This document shows, in pieces, positions 12,449-22,151 of a DNA stretch of 64,000 bases. The position numbers were made by a program, and so were the translations under genes. The stretch comes from Calocera cornea HHB12733. Taxonomy: Eukaryota; Basidiomycota; Dacrymycetes; Dacrymycetales; Dacrymycetaceae. Numbering within the stretch: position 1 is the stretch's first letter; every line of letters begins with the position of its first letter. A model generated the notes under the pieces. The model was not told where the DNA came from and did not search any database. It saw only the letters and a list, made by a program, of their open reading frames with translations. The DNA is taken from contig KV423932.1 in NCBI GenBank assembly GCA_001632435.1, positions 186,001-250,000 on the forward strand. The letters are read 5' to 3'.

Positions 12449-13541
12449 TCAGTGATACTCCATGAACCCAACCTTCTCGTTATCGTCGCCCTCCGACCAG
12501 CCCATGCGACCCTTGCTACTTCTAAATCTCCCGCGGGCAGCGTTGATCGGCGTACTCCACCACAAATCCCGGCCTTCCTCGTCTTTCTCTTCCATCTTCA
12601 TGCTCGCTCCCGACAGACCTGCCTTGTGAGAATGCACGTAGATCGCCTCCCAGTGCCGGGGGGGCACATCGTACGTCTCGTGCATGATCGAGAGGTGTGG
12701 GTACTTCTTTTGGATATCCAGCCACCAATTCCAGGTGTCTCTATGCACTTGCGAGAGTGCGAACTTGTGTAACCCCTCTGTCGTACGGAAGTACATCAGT
12801 GTGATGATCAAATTGTTCGCCTCGCGTTCGGTGCCCAAGAAGGTTGACATGCCTAGGACTGTGTTCCCCGCGTCAGCACACAGCACGGCCAGTACTAGAA
12901 GAACGGCACGTACGTCCATACTCCTGATTAGCCTTGCACTCAACATAGCATTTTTCTGCCCAGGCATCAAGCTCCTTCGCCCCAGGTGCCAAGACTCCCA
13001 GCGGGCTTGCATCGCTCAGTCTTCCCGTACTCCTCGGAGACCGTGGGAACTCACTGATTGACCCGTGCGCCCAAAATAAACAGGCAAAATCCGCTGCTGG
13101 CTGGCGTATTGTCCTCCACATCCCGTGGGGGCAACTGGGCTGTGAACTTCTCTGATGATGGCTGGCATTAATGCGGATCTCACAAGCAACGATGTGACGA
13201 GCTCACCAGGGATGACGTTCTTCAACCATTTATTCGGTACCCACCCGATAGTCATTACGAGCGTCTCGACAAGACGCCAGGCAATGAGAGCGTATACGCC
13301 AAGCACGCCGTAGAACGCCGAAGGGCCAACGATGAAGAAGCTCGTCCCGACGAGTGCTGCGCCCAGAAGAACCCACGTCGAAAGCTGGAAGTTGTCTCGC
13401 AACATCTGTGAGGTATCAGCTCAGCATTCAAGGGGAAGCCTCGGACATAGGTACAGCAAACTTGTACGACACGTTCCCACCGGGGTATACGGAAGGACGA
13501 GTCGTGGACGGTGCAATCATCGGCTTAAATGGGGATGTCAT
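12449..13541 (-). CDS. DUF4188/af470-like membrane protein, gene A
   Basis: Five exons on the minus strand: 13541-13455, 13405-13207, 13151-13055, 13005-12914, 12858-12449; 294 aa. It starts MTSPFKPMIAPSTTRP, parallel to MAPYKPLFAPTSERP in genes C and D, which decides the start. Two hydrophobic helices follow (STWVLLGAALVGTSFFIVG, FYGVLGVYALIAW). The soluble part has KFTAQLPP, FILGARVNHPLGVLAPGAKE, GMSTFLGTEREANN, IITLMYFRTTEGLHKFALSQ and MHETYDVPPRHWEAIYV. This matches, from memory, the fungal 'monooxygenase af470-like' family (PF13826, formerly DUF4188), whose chemistry is poorly known. Compared with B, C and D it has one extra intron (13152-13206). It lies just outside the left arm of the inverted duplication and is the most divergent copy, so it may resemble the founder. 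Confidence 0.75.
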
Positions 13542-14394
13542 TTTGACAGGAAGGGAGGTGTGTGCCGTTAACAACGCGTACGCCCAGCTTAGCTGCCATC
13601 TTATAGCAACACCTGTTCTCTCGAGTGCTGCCCCGAATCTCGGTAGAGCGCTCCAAGGAAATGGACAGCGCTCCACTTCTCCTCGCGCAACCAAATGGGA
13701 ACATCAGGTGTTCGTTGTGCGGCGCTCGTTTGGTCGAAGCGTCGAATCTGAGTTCGGCGGATCAAACTGCCTACAACGGCTGATCCGTTCGGTCCGAATC
13801 TTCCGCGGCGCCCTGGCTGCCTTCAGGCTATATCCGCAGCCTGGACAGAAGCAATTGTTGCAGAAGTAATTCTGCGGTGTTGAGTTGCCTCTTACGGATT
13901 TAATAGAAGTGCTGCGGGTCCGTTATCGTTGGGGTTAAGGGTTATAGGACATGCTGCATATGCACGTGAAGCGATCATGCACGCCCCGTGGCCAATCCAC
14001 GGTATCATGCTCCTTCCTCCCTTCTGCAATCTTCTTCTTACCCCACGCAAGGGTGCTCCAAAACAGACGCGCGATCTCCAGCAAACTATAATGACATCAT
14101 TCAGATTCGAGATAGATGATGCGCCCAAACCCCACATCCGTTTCGCCTGGTTTAGAGCACCGACTGTTCCTGCGTGCTAGGTTCGAACGGATGGATACGC
14201 AAAGCCTGACGTAGCGATCGCCGAGCAAGGTTAAGGTACAACAGCGAGCAATGTCCGAGGCTACACGCGTCCAGCTCCAGTACCGACGCCCCAGGGGCGG
14301 CGAAGCTGTGAGAATATCTCCACCCAGTCTGCTGACAGGCACCTCCAAGGGGCCTTCCACAGTCCAGTTCAGATCTGGCCCGCAACAGCCTTAT
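13542..14394. other. Intergenic; outer boundary of the left duplication arm
   Basis: No gene supported. From about 13950 the sequence matches the reverse complement of about 32785 leftwards: the run cttcttaccccacgcaagg at 14033 pairs with cttgcgtggggtaagaag near 32690, and gtgaagcgatcatgcacg at 13966 pairs with the region near 32765. To the left of about 13950 I see no match, so this marks the arm edge. Confidence 0.5.
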
Positions 14395-14550
14395 CTAAGA
14401 GCGCCGCTGTAGAAAATCGAAGCTTTGGTCAAGCAGAGCCAGCTTCCTTTGTAGCGCTTCGAGCGCAGCGTCGGCACGCTGGCGGCAGCGATGGATGAAG
14501 AAGACGCCCCGCAAGACGCGGGCGAAGACATCGCGCGGGATCGGGGACAT
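14395..14550 (-). CDS. Possible 51-aa protein, or remnant of a longer gene
   Basis: Frame from an ATG at 14550 to a TAG at 14395. The C-terminal half is heptad-like (ADAALEALQRKLALLDQSFD) and ends FLQRRS. The mirrored position in the right arm (about 32265-32343) encodes NSALEVLKGKFGL ... FLQRRS and stops at the same place, so the frame has been kept after duplication or has decayed slowly. The upstream part of the same ancestral gene (rc of 14870-14940) has an in-frame stop. Unknown function; could be a relic. Confidence 0.3.
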   Translation of the reverse strand: MSPIPRDVFARVLRGVFFIHRCRQRADAALEALQRKLALLDQSFDFLQRRS

Positions 14551-15230
14551 GGTCCGAAGGTCAAACGAAAAACCAGTGGCAGGTTACTTCCAAATCGCTG
14601 ACTAACCAATTGAGAGGAGCCGTTCAGTCCTCTTTCCGAGATTGGGTGAACGGCATAGCGCCGATCCGTGGAAGGGAGGACGCAGTCCGTGAAGATCTGG
14701 CGTTCAGGGCGGTGCGGTCAGCAGTATGCGCGTCGCGTCAGGCAGCCATCATTGTCAATCTTGACAATGACTGGACAGCACTGGCAAGAATGCACATATG
14801 TGCTAAGGGAACAAGATTCACAAACATGCTGGTGCGAGTGCAGATATTGCATGTATCCGATCGAACAGCCTTGTGCGGCGATGAGCCATTGCAGCCCTAT
14901 GCATCGATCGACAGCGTTCTAACCTTCGCTCGTCTCCATGGCTCCTCCCTCGGCGCTAACATACCCATACTCGGCTATTGCACACACATTTCTCCCCGTA
15001 CTCGGGTCCTCTGTCACATCTCCTCCAGAGTCATCTCTGTATGATATGACAGGGAGGCCGGCTGAGGCAGCCGGAGCAAAGTGCAAGAGTCTTCATGAGG
15101 AGGCACGCTGAGGCGATATCATATTATGAAACGGAACGAACGCATTGATTGGTACTTGGCCCCGGGAAGTGAACGCTAACAATTGAATACAATGCCTCCA
15201 ACAAAGAAATGACATGATCTCTCATGCTCC
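14551..15230. other. Intergenic; decayed copy of the 32.0-kb small gene
   Basis: On the minus strand near 14940-14870 the sequence reads DRCIGLQWLIAAQG, the counterpart of DRCIGLRSLIAAQG at 32140. It is interrupted by a TAG after METSEG. The rest shows no gene. Confidence 0.45.
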
Positions 15231-15979
15231 TCAGAAGATCCGGCCGATAATCCAGCCTGCTGCTACGGCCATGATGATGGCCAACACCCAATGCTTCAGC
15301 AAGGTCTCCCTCACTTGCCCAACGACTGTGAGGGCGGGTGGAACATCACTAGAGGAGTGATGTTTATGTTCGAACTTGAGGCTGTGTCGACCATTGTATG
15401 TTATATCTTTGAATCGCGTCATCTTGTAGTCGACGGGCGGGCGGGCGGGCGCCTTCTGAGTCATGACTGCACGTTTGGACCGTAGCTGGGTGGCAGTCAG
15501 CTTGCTTCAGCTGGCCAATGCACATAATCACTCACCTTTCTTTCCCCAAGGAAGTTGGCTTGGGTTTGGGTGCTGTCCGAACGGACCGACTCGGCCTGCA
15601 CCGGGAGCGCGTTCAACTCATCCCGAACCTCATAGAATTGACGCATCACTGGGTCTGGCGGCGCCTGGCCCGTGGGTTGCGATGGGCTCTTGCTGCCGTG
15701 CTCTTGCTGCCGCCGAGTGACCGACATCTCGGATGGGCTGCGAGGGACTGAGGGGCTGTGGTCGTCATTGTCGGGCTCGACGGAGGACTCGCGTGTGTCG
15801 GAGCTTGGCAGATTAACTGTATACAGGGGTACGGTCTGAGGAGCAGTGTCAGCAAGCGCAAGGAGAGATTTCATATCTGAACATACTGTGTTGGAGTCGT
15901 CGTCATGGCAGCTCAGGATGATTTGAAGCATGATGAGAGAGGACCGACGAGGGCGGCAGAATGTGCAGGAGAGATTCAT
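15231..15979 (-). CDS. T-family tail-anchored protein T1
   Basis: Three exons, 15979-15887 (93 nt), 15835-15536 and 15485-15231, all joined in phase 0, give 215 aa. The first 130 residues are polar and Ser/Asp/Gln-rich with no domain I know. The last exon carries a basic start (LRSKRAVMTQKAPARPPVDY), the family motif MTRFKDITYNGRHSLKFEHKH, then PPALT and a single C-terminal hydrophobic helix (HWVLAIIMAVAAGWIIGRIF) ending at the stop, as in tail-anchored proteins. The motif and anchor recur in T2, T3, T4 and T5. An in-frame ATG at 16039 would add 20 residues but would lie inside the upstream inverted repeat, so 15979 is preferred. Gene B lies upstream on the same strand. Function unknown. Confidence 0.72.
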
Positions 15980-16027
15980 GGGCAAGCTGGGCCGGTTATG
16001 TAGGGTGCGAGTTTGTTTGAGGTCTGG

Positions 16028-16057
16028 TTTGTTTGACACCTGCGGGTGTCAAACAAA
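16028..16057. promoter_or_regulatory. CAAACAA-type inverted repeat upstream of T1
   Basis: A perfect inverted repeat of 13-bp arms, TTTGTTTGACACC, with a 4-nt spacer (TGCG). It is 49 bp upstream of the T1 ATG and 26 bp upstream of a TATA-like TACATAA (15996-16002 on the minus strand). A further half-site (TTTGTTTGA) lies at about 16012-16020. Similar repeats precede T2, T3, T4 and T5, which suggests a binding site for a dimeric regulator. Confidence 0.6.
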
Positions 16058-16824
16058 TTATACGCGGTCCTTACTCGGAGGAGATTAGCGCCGGACCCAG
16101 AGACCTGGACAGAACTCATTCCGAGGCGTTTACCATTGTGTTTAAGTCTTGCGGCCGGAGAGCGGACAGCGTGGCGGCAGAATAGCCGTCAGGCACAACA
16201 CGGTGCTTGTTCTAGTGAAGATAGCGCCTTGATGTGTTGTTTGGAGTCGGAGATTATTTAGACTCCCAATACAGTAAGGTTTTCGCGGTCACGCCGGGAC
16301 ACTACTGGTATTCCCTCCCCCCTGGCAGGGATGGGTAGATTGTAGCGCTCTGCGGCACAGGACAGGTGGATGAGATCCGAGCTGCAAGCCGAGGAGGGGA
16401 AAGGGGAGAGGTACATTTGAAAGTCGTGGTGGGCCGGCAAAGAGCACACGTGGGATAGTGAGGTACGGAATAAGTTCGGTTCCGAAGGTCCAGGTGTCAA
16501 AGAAGGCCACCCTTCTCATACGTGTCATCCGAACTCTGGAGGGGCAGAACAGGGGTGGGATCTGAGTGATAGTGGGCATGTAGGCGGAGATCAGAGGAAG
16601 GTGTAGTGTAGTCGGGGTCGGCGGAGGGTGGCCAAGGTATCCGACAATGATGTGCACAATGTTACGGCCAAATGTGTGGAAACCGACCCACAGCACGCTC
16701 AGCAATATTATCAGTTCCAGTAAGAATTCTTACGATGTATATACCATACACAAGCGCTCAGCCTTATAATTCCACCGCGAAACTTCGAGTTAGGATTGAT
16801 CGGGTAGGCTTAGGCGGTGGAGCC
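16058..16824. other. Intergenic between T1 and gene B
   Basis: No gene supported. A block near 16470-16485 (aagttcggttccgaagg) matches, inverted, the stretch near 31040 in the right arm (ccttcggaaccgaactt), again showing the mirrored layout. Confidence 0.45.
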
Positions 16825-17882
16825 TTATTCCTCCTTACCGAGTCCTTCCCGCACATGCTCGCCCCCATCGCCCCTATCCAACCTTCCCATCCCGCTCCTC
16901 ATCTTCCCCTTACTCGGGTCCACCGGTGTGGACCACCACACAGAATCCCCTTCCTCCTTCCCCGCAGGAGCATCCAACATGTCCCTCTCCTCCCTCGTCA
17001 CCTTCACGCTCGCCCCTGCCAGCCCCATCCGATGCATTTTGACGTAGACCGCCTCCCAGTGCCGGGGAGGAACGTCGTACGTCTCGTGCATCACCGAAAG
17101 GTGCGGGTGCGTCTTTTGTACGGAGCTGAACCAGCGCCAGGTTTGCTTGTGGATGTCGGACAGTGCGAACTTGTACACTCCTTCCGCGTTGCGGAAGTAC
17201 ATGATCGTGAGGAACTCGTTGCCTGCAGCGCGAGAAGTGCCGAGGTAGGTGGACATGCCGAGCACTGAAGATTGATGTCAACGATGAAGCTCTGTTACGA
17301 GTGGGCAATACGGGACCTACCACCGTACTCATCATAATTGTCCTGGACGGCCTGATAGCACTTCTGCGCCCACCCGGATAGCTCGCTCGCACCCGGCGCT
17401 CCTAACAGCCCAAGCGGACTATCATCCCATCAGCACTATCTCACCGCCTACAAATAAAATACGCACTGATTCACCCTCGCAGCGAGTATAAACACCACCA
17501 CGCCACTCGCGCCCGGGCCCTCGTCCCCTTCCACCGGTGGAAGCTGCGCGGCATAAGTTTGCGGCACCACCCCGCGCATATAGGCGTTCTCCCGCCACCC
17601 GTACACCTGAAGGAGCGTGTCCCCGAGCTTGTACGCCAGCGCCACGAACACGGGGAGCACGACCCAGTGCGAGCGCGTGAGAAGGAGGGCGGTGCTGAGC
17701 AGGCCGGCGCCGAGCAGGAGGAGGGTGGACGCGGGGAATTGGTCGCGCAATACCTGGGGACGTCAGTGTAGGAGTGGGGAGTGGAGGTGAGAGCGCGGGA
17801 AGAGACGTACGGTACTGAGCTCTACGTTGTCCATCGGTGGCCGCTCGGAGGTGGGAGCGCGGAGAGGCTTGTAGGGCGCCAT
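16825..17882 (-). CDS. DUF4188/af470-like membrane protein, gene B
   Basis: Four exons, 17882-17811, 17753-17467, 17418-17321, 17264-16825; 298 aa. N-terminus MAPYKPLRAPTSERP, then two predicted helices (TLLLLGAGLLSTALLLTRS, WVVLPVFVALAYKLG). Soluble-domain signatures are FILAARVNHPLGLLGAPG, GWAQKCYQAV, LGMSTYLGTSRAAGNEF, LTIMYFRNAEGVYKFALSDI and HETYDVPPRHWEAVYVKMHR. The exon structure matches C and D exactly apart from small length changes. It sits between T1 and C in the left arm; the right arm has only a fragment of a related gene at the matching place. Family assignment is from memory (PF13826) and no catalytic residue can be named. Confidence 0.78.
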
Positions 17883-18612
17883 AGCAGCGTTGGAACGAGG
17901 AGCACAGCGACAACGCCAAAAAGAGTTTGCTACTGTTCGTGGGGGAGCTGGTGACCGCGATGTCAGTCGTCCCTATCCCCAAAGCAATGAAGACTTTTAT
18001 AGCCCCAATCCATGTCGTGTTCGTGGGTCCCGCAGTGAGCGCCTATTGGTGAGAGCTAATTCAGGCAGCAACAGCTGCGGCCCGATCCGTCGCCTTCGCC
18101 ATCCACGTCTCGTCCATCGGCCCCTCTGTCAAGCACCGTTCGGAGAGAGGCAGCATCCAGCCAGCCATCAATCTTAGAGGTCCGCGCAGCATGTTGAGAG
18201 TCTAATTGCTGCATGTATGCATGGCCGTGCAAAGAAAGGGACTGCTGGGAAAGGGACGCACCGCCTTGCGGGGGAGCATGGAGCGTGCGCAGCGCGGAGG
18301 TGGCGCAGGTCGTGGACGAATGGCCTGCAACATGTTGGTGGTGATTTGACCCATGCTGAGCACCAGTAGGTCATCACTTACCATGAGTAACTAACCCTGG
18401 CAGAGAATGCGTCTGCGTCGGTGCATGTAAGTGTTGTTCGTGTTGCACTTTTGATATGCCAAAATGGTCGTCATGATTGAAGAACGGTTCTATAGATACA
18501 TATACGTTGAATGCAGGGTATTGTACAATGCGATGAGTCAATTACTGTAAGATAATCATTGATGAAGAACTGTTTCCGAGGTCGGACAGCAATGCCATGA
18601 ATGGGAGCGCAC
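17883..18612. other. Intergenic; promoter of gene B and 3' flank of gene C
   Basis: A TATA box on the minus strand (GGCTATAAAAG, about 17991-18004) lies about 110 bp upstream of the gene B start. From about 18440 to 18612 the sequence matches, inverted, the 3' flank of gene D (30703-30870), so the duplication continues past the stop codon. No other gene. Confidence 0.5.
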
Positions 18613-19649
18613 TCAATAGATCTCGCGAAACCCCTCCTTGGCGTTCTCGCCCCCGTCGCTCCGGTCCATCCTCCCCCTCGAGCTCCTCATCTTCCCCTTC
18701 GTCGCGTCCACAGGCGTAAACCACCAAGCCTCTCCGCCCTCCACACCGGCCGTCTCCCTCTCCTCTAGCGTCATCTTCACCTCCGCCGCGCCGAGCCCCG
18801 TGCGATGCATTTGAAGGTAGATCGCCTCCCACCCCCGGGCAGGCACGTCATACGTCTCGTGCATGATCCCGATGTGCGGGTAGCGTTTCTGGATGGCGAG
18901 GAACCAGGTCCACGTGTCCCTGTGCACTTGGGAGAGCGCAAAGTCGTGCAGCCCCGCCGTGGTCCGGAAGTACATCAGGGTAAGGATCTCGTTGCTCGCC
19001 GCGCGGTCTGTGCCGAGGAAGTGGGACATGCCGAGCACTAGTTAGTTGATTAGCACTTGTGTGAAACAGTTTGGAAGAAGAGTGGCTCACAGCCGTACTC
19101 GTCCCGCTTCTCCTCCACCTGCTTGAAGCACTTCTGCGCCCAATCTCCAAGCTCCTTCGCCCCAGGCGCGAGCAGACCAAGCGGGCTAATCTCTTGTCAG
19201 CAGCTTACCTTATAAGAGATCGCACAACGGTACTCACTGGTTGACCCTCGCCCCGAGAAGGAACACCACGATACCCTGTGAGGCAGGGACGTCCTCCTTC
19301 CCCTGCACCGGCGGGAGCTGGGCAGTGAACTTCTTCGGAATCACATCCTCCATCGACGCGTCCTTTCGGTAGCCGTACACCATCAGGAGCGCATTGAGCA
19401 GCTTGAACAAGAGGACAGTGTAGACGAAGAGGACGATGAGCCCGGAGCGTGTGAAGAGGAAGAGCGGGCCGAGCAGCGCGGCGCCCAGCAGCATGAGCGT
19501 CGTCGCTTGGAATTGGTCGCGGATAATCTGGGTGCGCGTCAGTGTGGCATGGATGGTACAGGCTGGAGGGGACGTACTGCAGACACTCCGCCGAAGCCGG
19601 GCAATGGGCGCTCGGAGGTAGGCGCAAAGAGAGGCTTGTAGGGTGCCAT
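18613..19649 (-). CDS. DUF4188/af470-like membrane protein, gene C
   Basis: Four exons, 19649-19578, 19527-19238, 19185-19091, 19037-18613; 293 aa. It is a near-identical inverted copy of gene D, including its introns. Residues about 32-70 form two helices (TTLMLLGAALLGPLFLFTRS, LIVLFVYTVLLFKLLNALL). Family blocks follow: KKFTAQLPPVQGKE, FLLGARVNHPLGLLAPGAKE, LGMSHFLGTDRAASNE, ILTLMYFRTTAGLHDFALSQ, GIMHETYDVPARGWEAIYLQ. Differences from D are few: FVYTVLLF for FVYAVLLY, ETAGVEGG for EASGVEGG, WWFTP for WWSTP. The frame is open throughout, so both copies look functional. Its promoter side faces T5. Reaction unknown; homologs lie in fungal secondary-metabolite clusters. Confidence 0.82.
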
Positions 19650-19744
19650 GGGAGGTCGGTGAGATCGGTAGGAGAGGGAAGCCTGGTTAGTAGCGCTGGA
19701 GGAGGAAGTCCGGTGTTGTCTGACACTCCATGTCCGCAAGTCCG

Positions 19745-19777
19745 TCCGTTATATACCGATATTGGCCAGTGTCGATG
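19745..19777 (-). promoter_or_regulatory. Core promoter of gene C (CCAAT and TATA)
   Basis: Read on the minus strand: GGCCAATATCGGTATATAACGG, with a CCAAT box directly next to a TATATAA box, about 105 bp before the ATG at 19649. The same pair is kept in front of gene D at 29548-29569. Confidence 0.55.
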
Positions 19778-19924
19778 GTGACGGTGCCGAGCGGATTCGC
19801 ACTCGGGGCGTAGTCTGCCGGCCGAATGCGCACCTCCGAGCACACCTCCGTCCAGCCTAGCGCTCGCCTGCGCAGGCCGGTGCACGGACCCTGAAGGCGG
19901 GAGGCATCGCCTTGCCAAGGGACG

Positions 19925-21433
19925 CATCACTAAAAAGAGGCCGCACAGACAAGGCCTGATAAGGGCTGACCAGGTGCAAAATGGCTGAAATGTCCGCAAC
20001 CCTTGCAGACCTTACCACAAGCCCTTACAAGGCCAGGCACCGGGCTGCTGGTTGCAGACAAACCCAACAACCATTATTGTTTTGATAACAATTGCAATAA
20101 TCAGAATTCTTTCATGCATGTAGTATGCCCTCATAAGGACAGTGTGCCCTTTTGCACTTTCAACAGTGTTATTGTACCGGATATACACCTTACCTGAACC
20201 TCTTATCTGAGGAATCCTTTTGTTCACGCTAAGGGATTGTGTGCGCTCCGGCACTGTTTGTGTAGATGTATCCGGTATAACCATTCAATTGTTATCTAAC
20301 TAAACCTACATGCATATCCGGCTCATTGCTAACACTTTTAGTACAATGGTCTCGATGAATGCACAGCTGTGTGGGTCGACCTTGTGTCACCAAAAGTACG
20401 GCACCTGCATGTATGAGGTTCAGGTAAGCAAGGTTCAGGTAAGCGAGGTTCAGGTAAAGCAAAGACGGGCATACCTCTCATAATATTACCAAGGAAAGAC
20501 GCATCTACATATTCAAGGTTCAGGTAAGCAAGGTTCAGGTAAGGGAAGACCGGCATACTTTATGTACCATTATCGGACTCTTAGAGTAAACGCTACCTGA
20601 ACTCCATACATCCCATAGATTAGCACAATACTGCGGATGGAGGTTCAGGTGTTGCTTACATGTAATAAGCCATAAGCTGGGACACGGACTTGCAAGGGAA
20701 GAACAGTGACTATTAGCGGAGGAAGGGATTGTGCGGTGTGGGGGCCAGGTTTACTGCGAGGGTGTGTGTGTCAGGTCGGTCTCAGCCTGGGGGTCATATA
20801 CTGACAAGTCGCTCTGATTTACATGCTTGATTGCGCAAACGTGACCAGACCCTATCAATAAACAAGCCAAGCACGTGCTTGAGGCTTGCACTAAGCATGC
20901 CTGGTTTCATATTGACTCCGGCCCTGAGAATTCTGTGGAACACCGGGTTGTAACCGGAATTGAAATTGTGCCTGCCAGTGCGGGTCGACAAACCCTAGCT
21001 TTCACCATTGTATTAAGTGCAAAACTATGGGCAGATTGGTATGCAAGATTCAAAGAGCACAGTATTGCTTGGAGAATAGAGGCAACAGAGTGTGAAGACC
21101 GCGAACAAAATAGAGAGGTTGTTAGGTTCAGGTAAGAGGTTCAGGTATACCATAGACAGCATGTTAGGGTAGGAGCGGGCACAGAAATCTCATATCATAC
21201 TTGTATCTCGGCCTACTCACAATAGTATATTACTGTTACAAGATAATCACATGGCATTGTAACCTTGCCTCTGACTTCCCTATACCTGAACCTCAGATGA
21301 GGCACCGATATGGCCTGTCAAGGGTCCATAAGCCCTACAGGGACCGGCAACATGCCAAAAGTGCCACAACAATGGTAGACCCAACCCCAAGGGTCTGAAA
21401 AGGGGTCCCAAGCTTCGCCCGCTTTTTGTGATG
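19925..21433. mobile_element. Non-autonomous DNA element with short terminal inverted repeats
   Basis: The match between the left and right duplication arms stops at 19924 and resumes at about 21434; the right arm has no insert (around 29310). The insert begins CATCACTAAAAAG and ends CTTTTTGTGATG, a short terminal inverted repeat. It is AT-richer than its surroundings and contains about 11 copies, in both orientations, of a 12-bp repeat close to AGGTTCAGGTAAG (20188, 20416, 20431, 20446, 20516, 20531, 20594, 20641, 21124, 21136, 21282). No transposase frame is present. A clear target duplication cannot be set beyond the CG next to each end. Subrepeats of this kind resemble those near the ends of some fungal cut-and-paste elements, but I cannot name the family. 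Confidence 0.6.
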
Positions 21434-21848
21434 CGCGCGGTTGTTGGCTCGGTGCTTCCTGGTGCTCGACAACGGCGCCAGATCTTATCGACAGGCATTC
21501 TAATCATTAATAAAATGCTGTGAACGGTCTGCGCAGTCAGTAGTTCTCACGCTGGCGCCGCCTCACGGGTAAGAACGAGGACCGTTCCTCCCCGCACCTA
21601 ATTGTCTCGGAGCCGAATCTACTCCGCCCCTCTGTGCGCGGTTTACCGTCGCTGGCGCTTCACTTCTTCTGCCTACAGCGTTGGTCTCTCAGTTTCTCAC
21701 TCTATCCTTTATGTATGACTCTCTTGCTCAACTCTTCAGGAGCAGCTTTGTATATGTCTACGAGTACCCTCCTAGTGCACCTGGAGTAACCCAGTCTACC
21801 AGGAGGCAAGTAAGTAGCATTGGCTGTCACATCGCCCCCCCTACACTT

Positions 21849-21903
21849 GCAAGATTTAGAGTTGTCATCAAGTTAGTAACTTTATGACAGCTCTAAATCT
21901 TGC
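21849..21903. repeat. 55-bp near-perfect palindrome
   Basis: From GCAAGATTTAGAG to CTCTAAATCTTGC the sequence reads the same on both strands except for two mismatched pairs and the central base; the centre is AAGTTAGTAACTT. It lies in the upstream region of pseudogene T5 and I see no counterpart near T3. It could be a tiny snap-back element or a cruciform-forming site. Confidence 0.7.
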
Positions 21904-22028
21904 TGGCATCAAACAATCACATCAGACAAGCTGGCACAACCCTGTCTACTAGTTGGTGGGGTGTGCCACAGATGTCATGGACAACCTCACGCTGGAGGAC
22001 CAGAATGGTGCCATATGCCTGCCCTTTG

Positions 22029-22059
22029 TTGTTTGCCCCTACATGGACAGGGCAAACAA
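22029..22059. promoter_or_regulatory. CAAACAA-type inverted repeat upstream of T5
   Basis: Arms TTGTTTGCCC and GGGCAAACAA, separated by 11 bp. It lies 60 bp before a TATAA (22119-22123) and about 93 bp before the first ATG at 22152. The T3 promoter carries the homologous repeat. Confidence 0.6.
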
Positions 22060-22151
22060 TCTTTCAGACAAGTCCTCTGCCCAAACTAACCCTTGTCCCC
22101 TTGGCACCCAAAACTGCATATAAGGCGGTTTCCTTCCTGGTATTCCCATCC

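Noticed and set aside
16039..16041. ATG 20 codons upstream of the chosen T1 start
   Set aside because: It lies within the promoter inverted repeat and would make exon 1 longer than the 93 nt shared with T2 and T4; kept only as an alternative.
20000..21433. CRISPR-like spacing of the AGGTTCAGGTAAG repeats
   Set aside because: Spacing is irregular, copies occur in both orientations, and the genome is eukaryotic.
21761..21830. Apparent direct repeat with 29080-29135 (CTCCTAG ... GGAGGC)
   Set aside because: The segment is itself partly palindromic, so similarity in direct orientation inside an inverted duplication is not evidence of a separate element.
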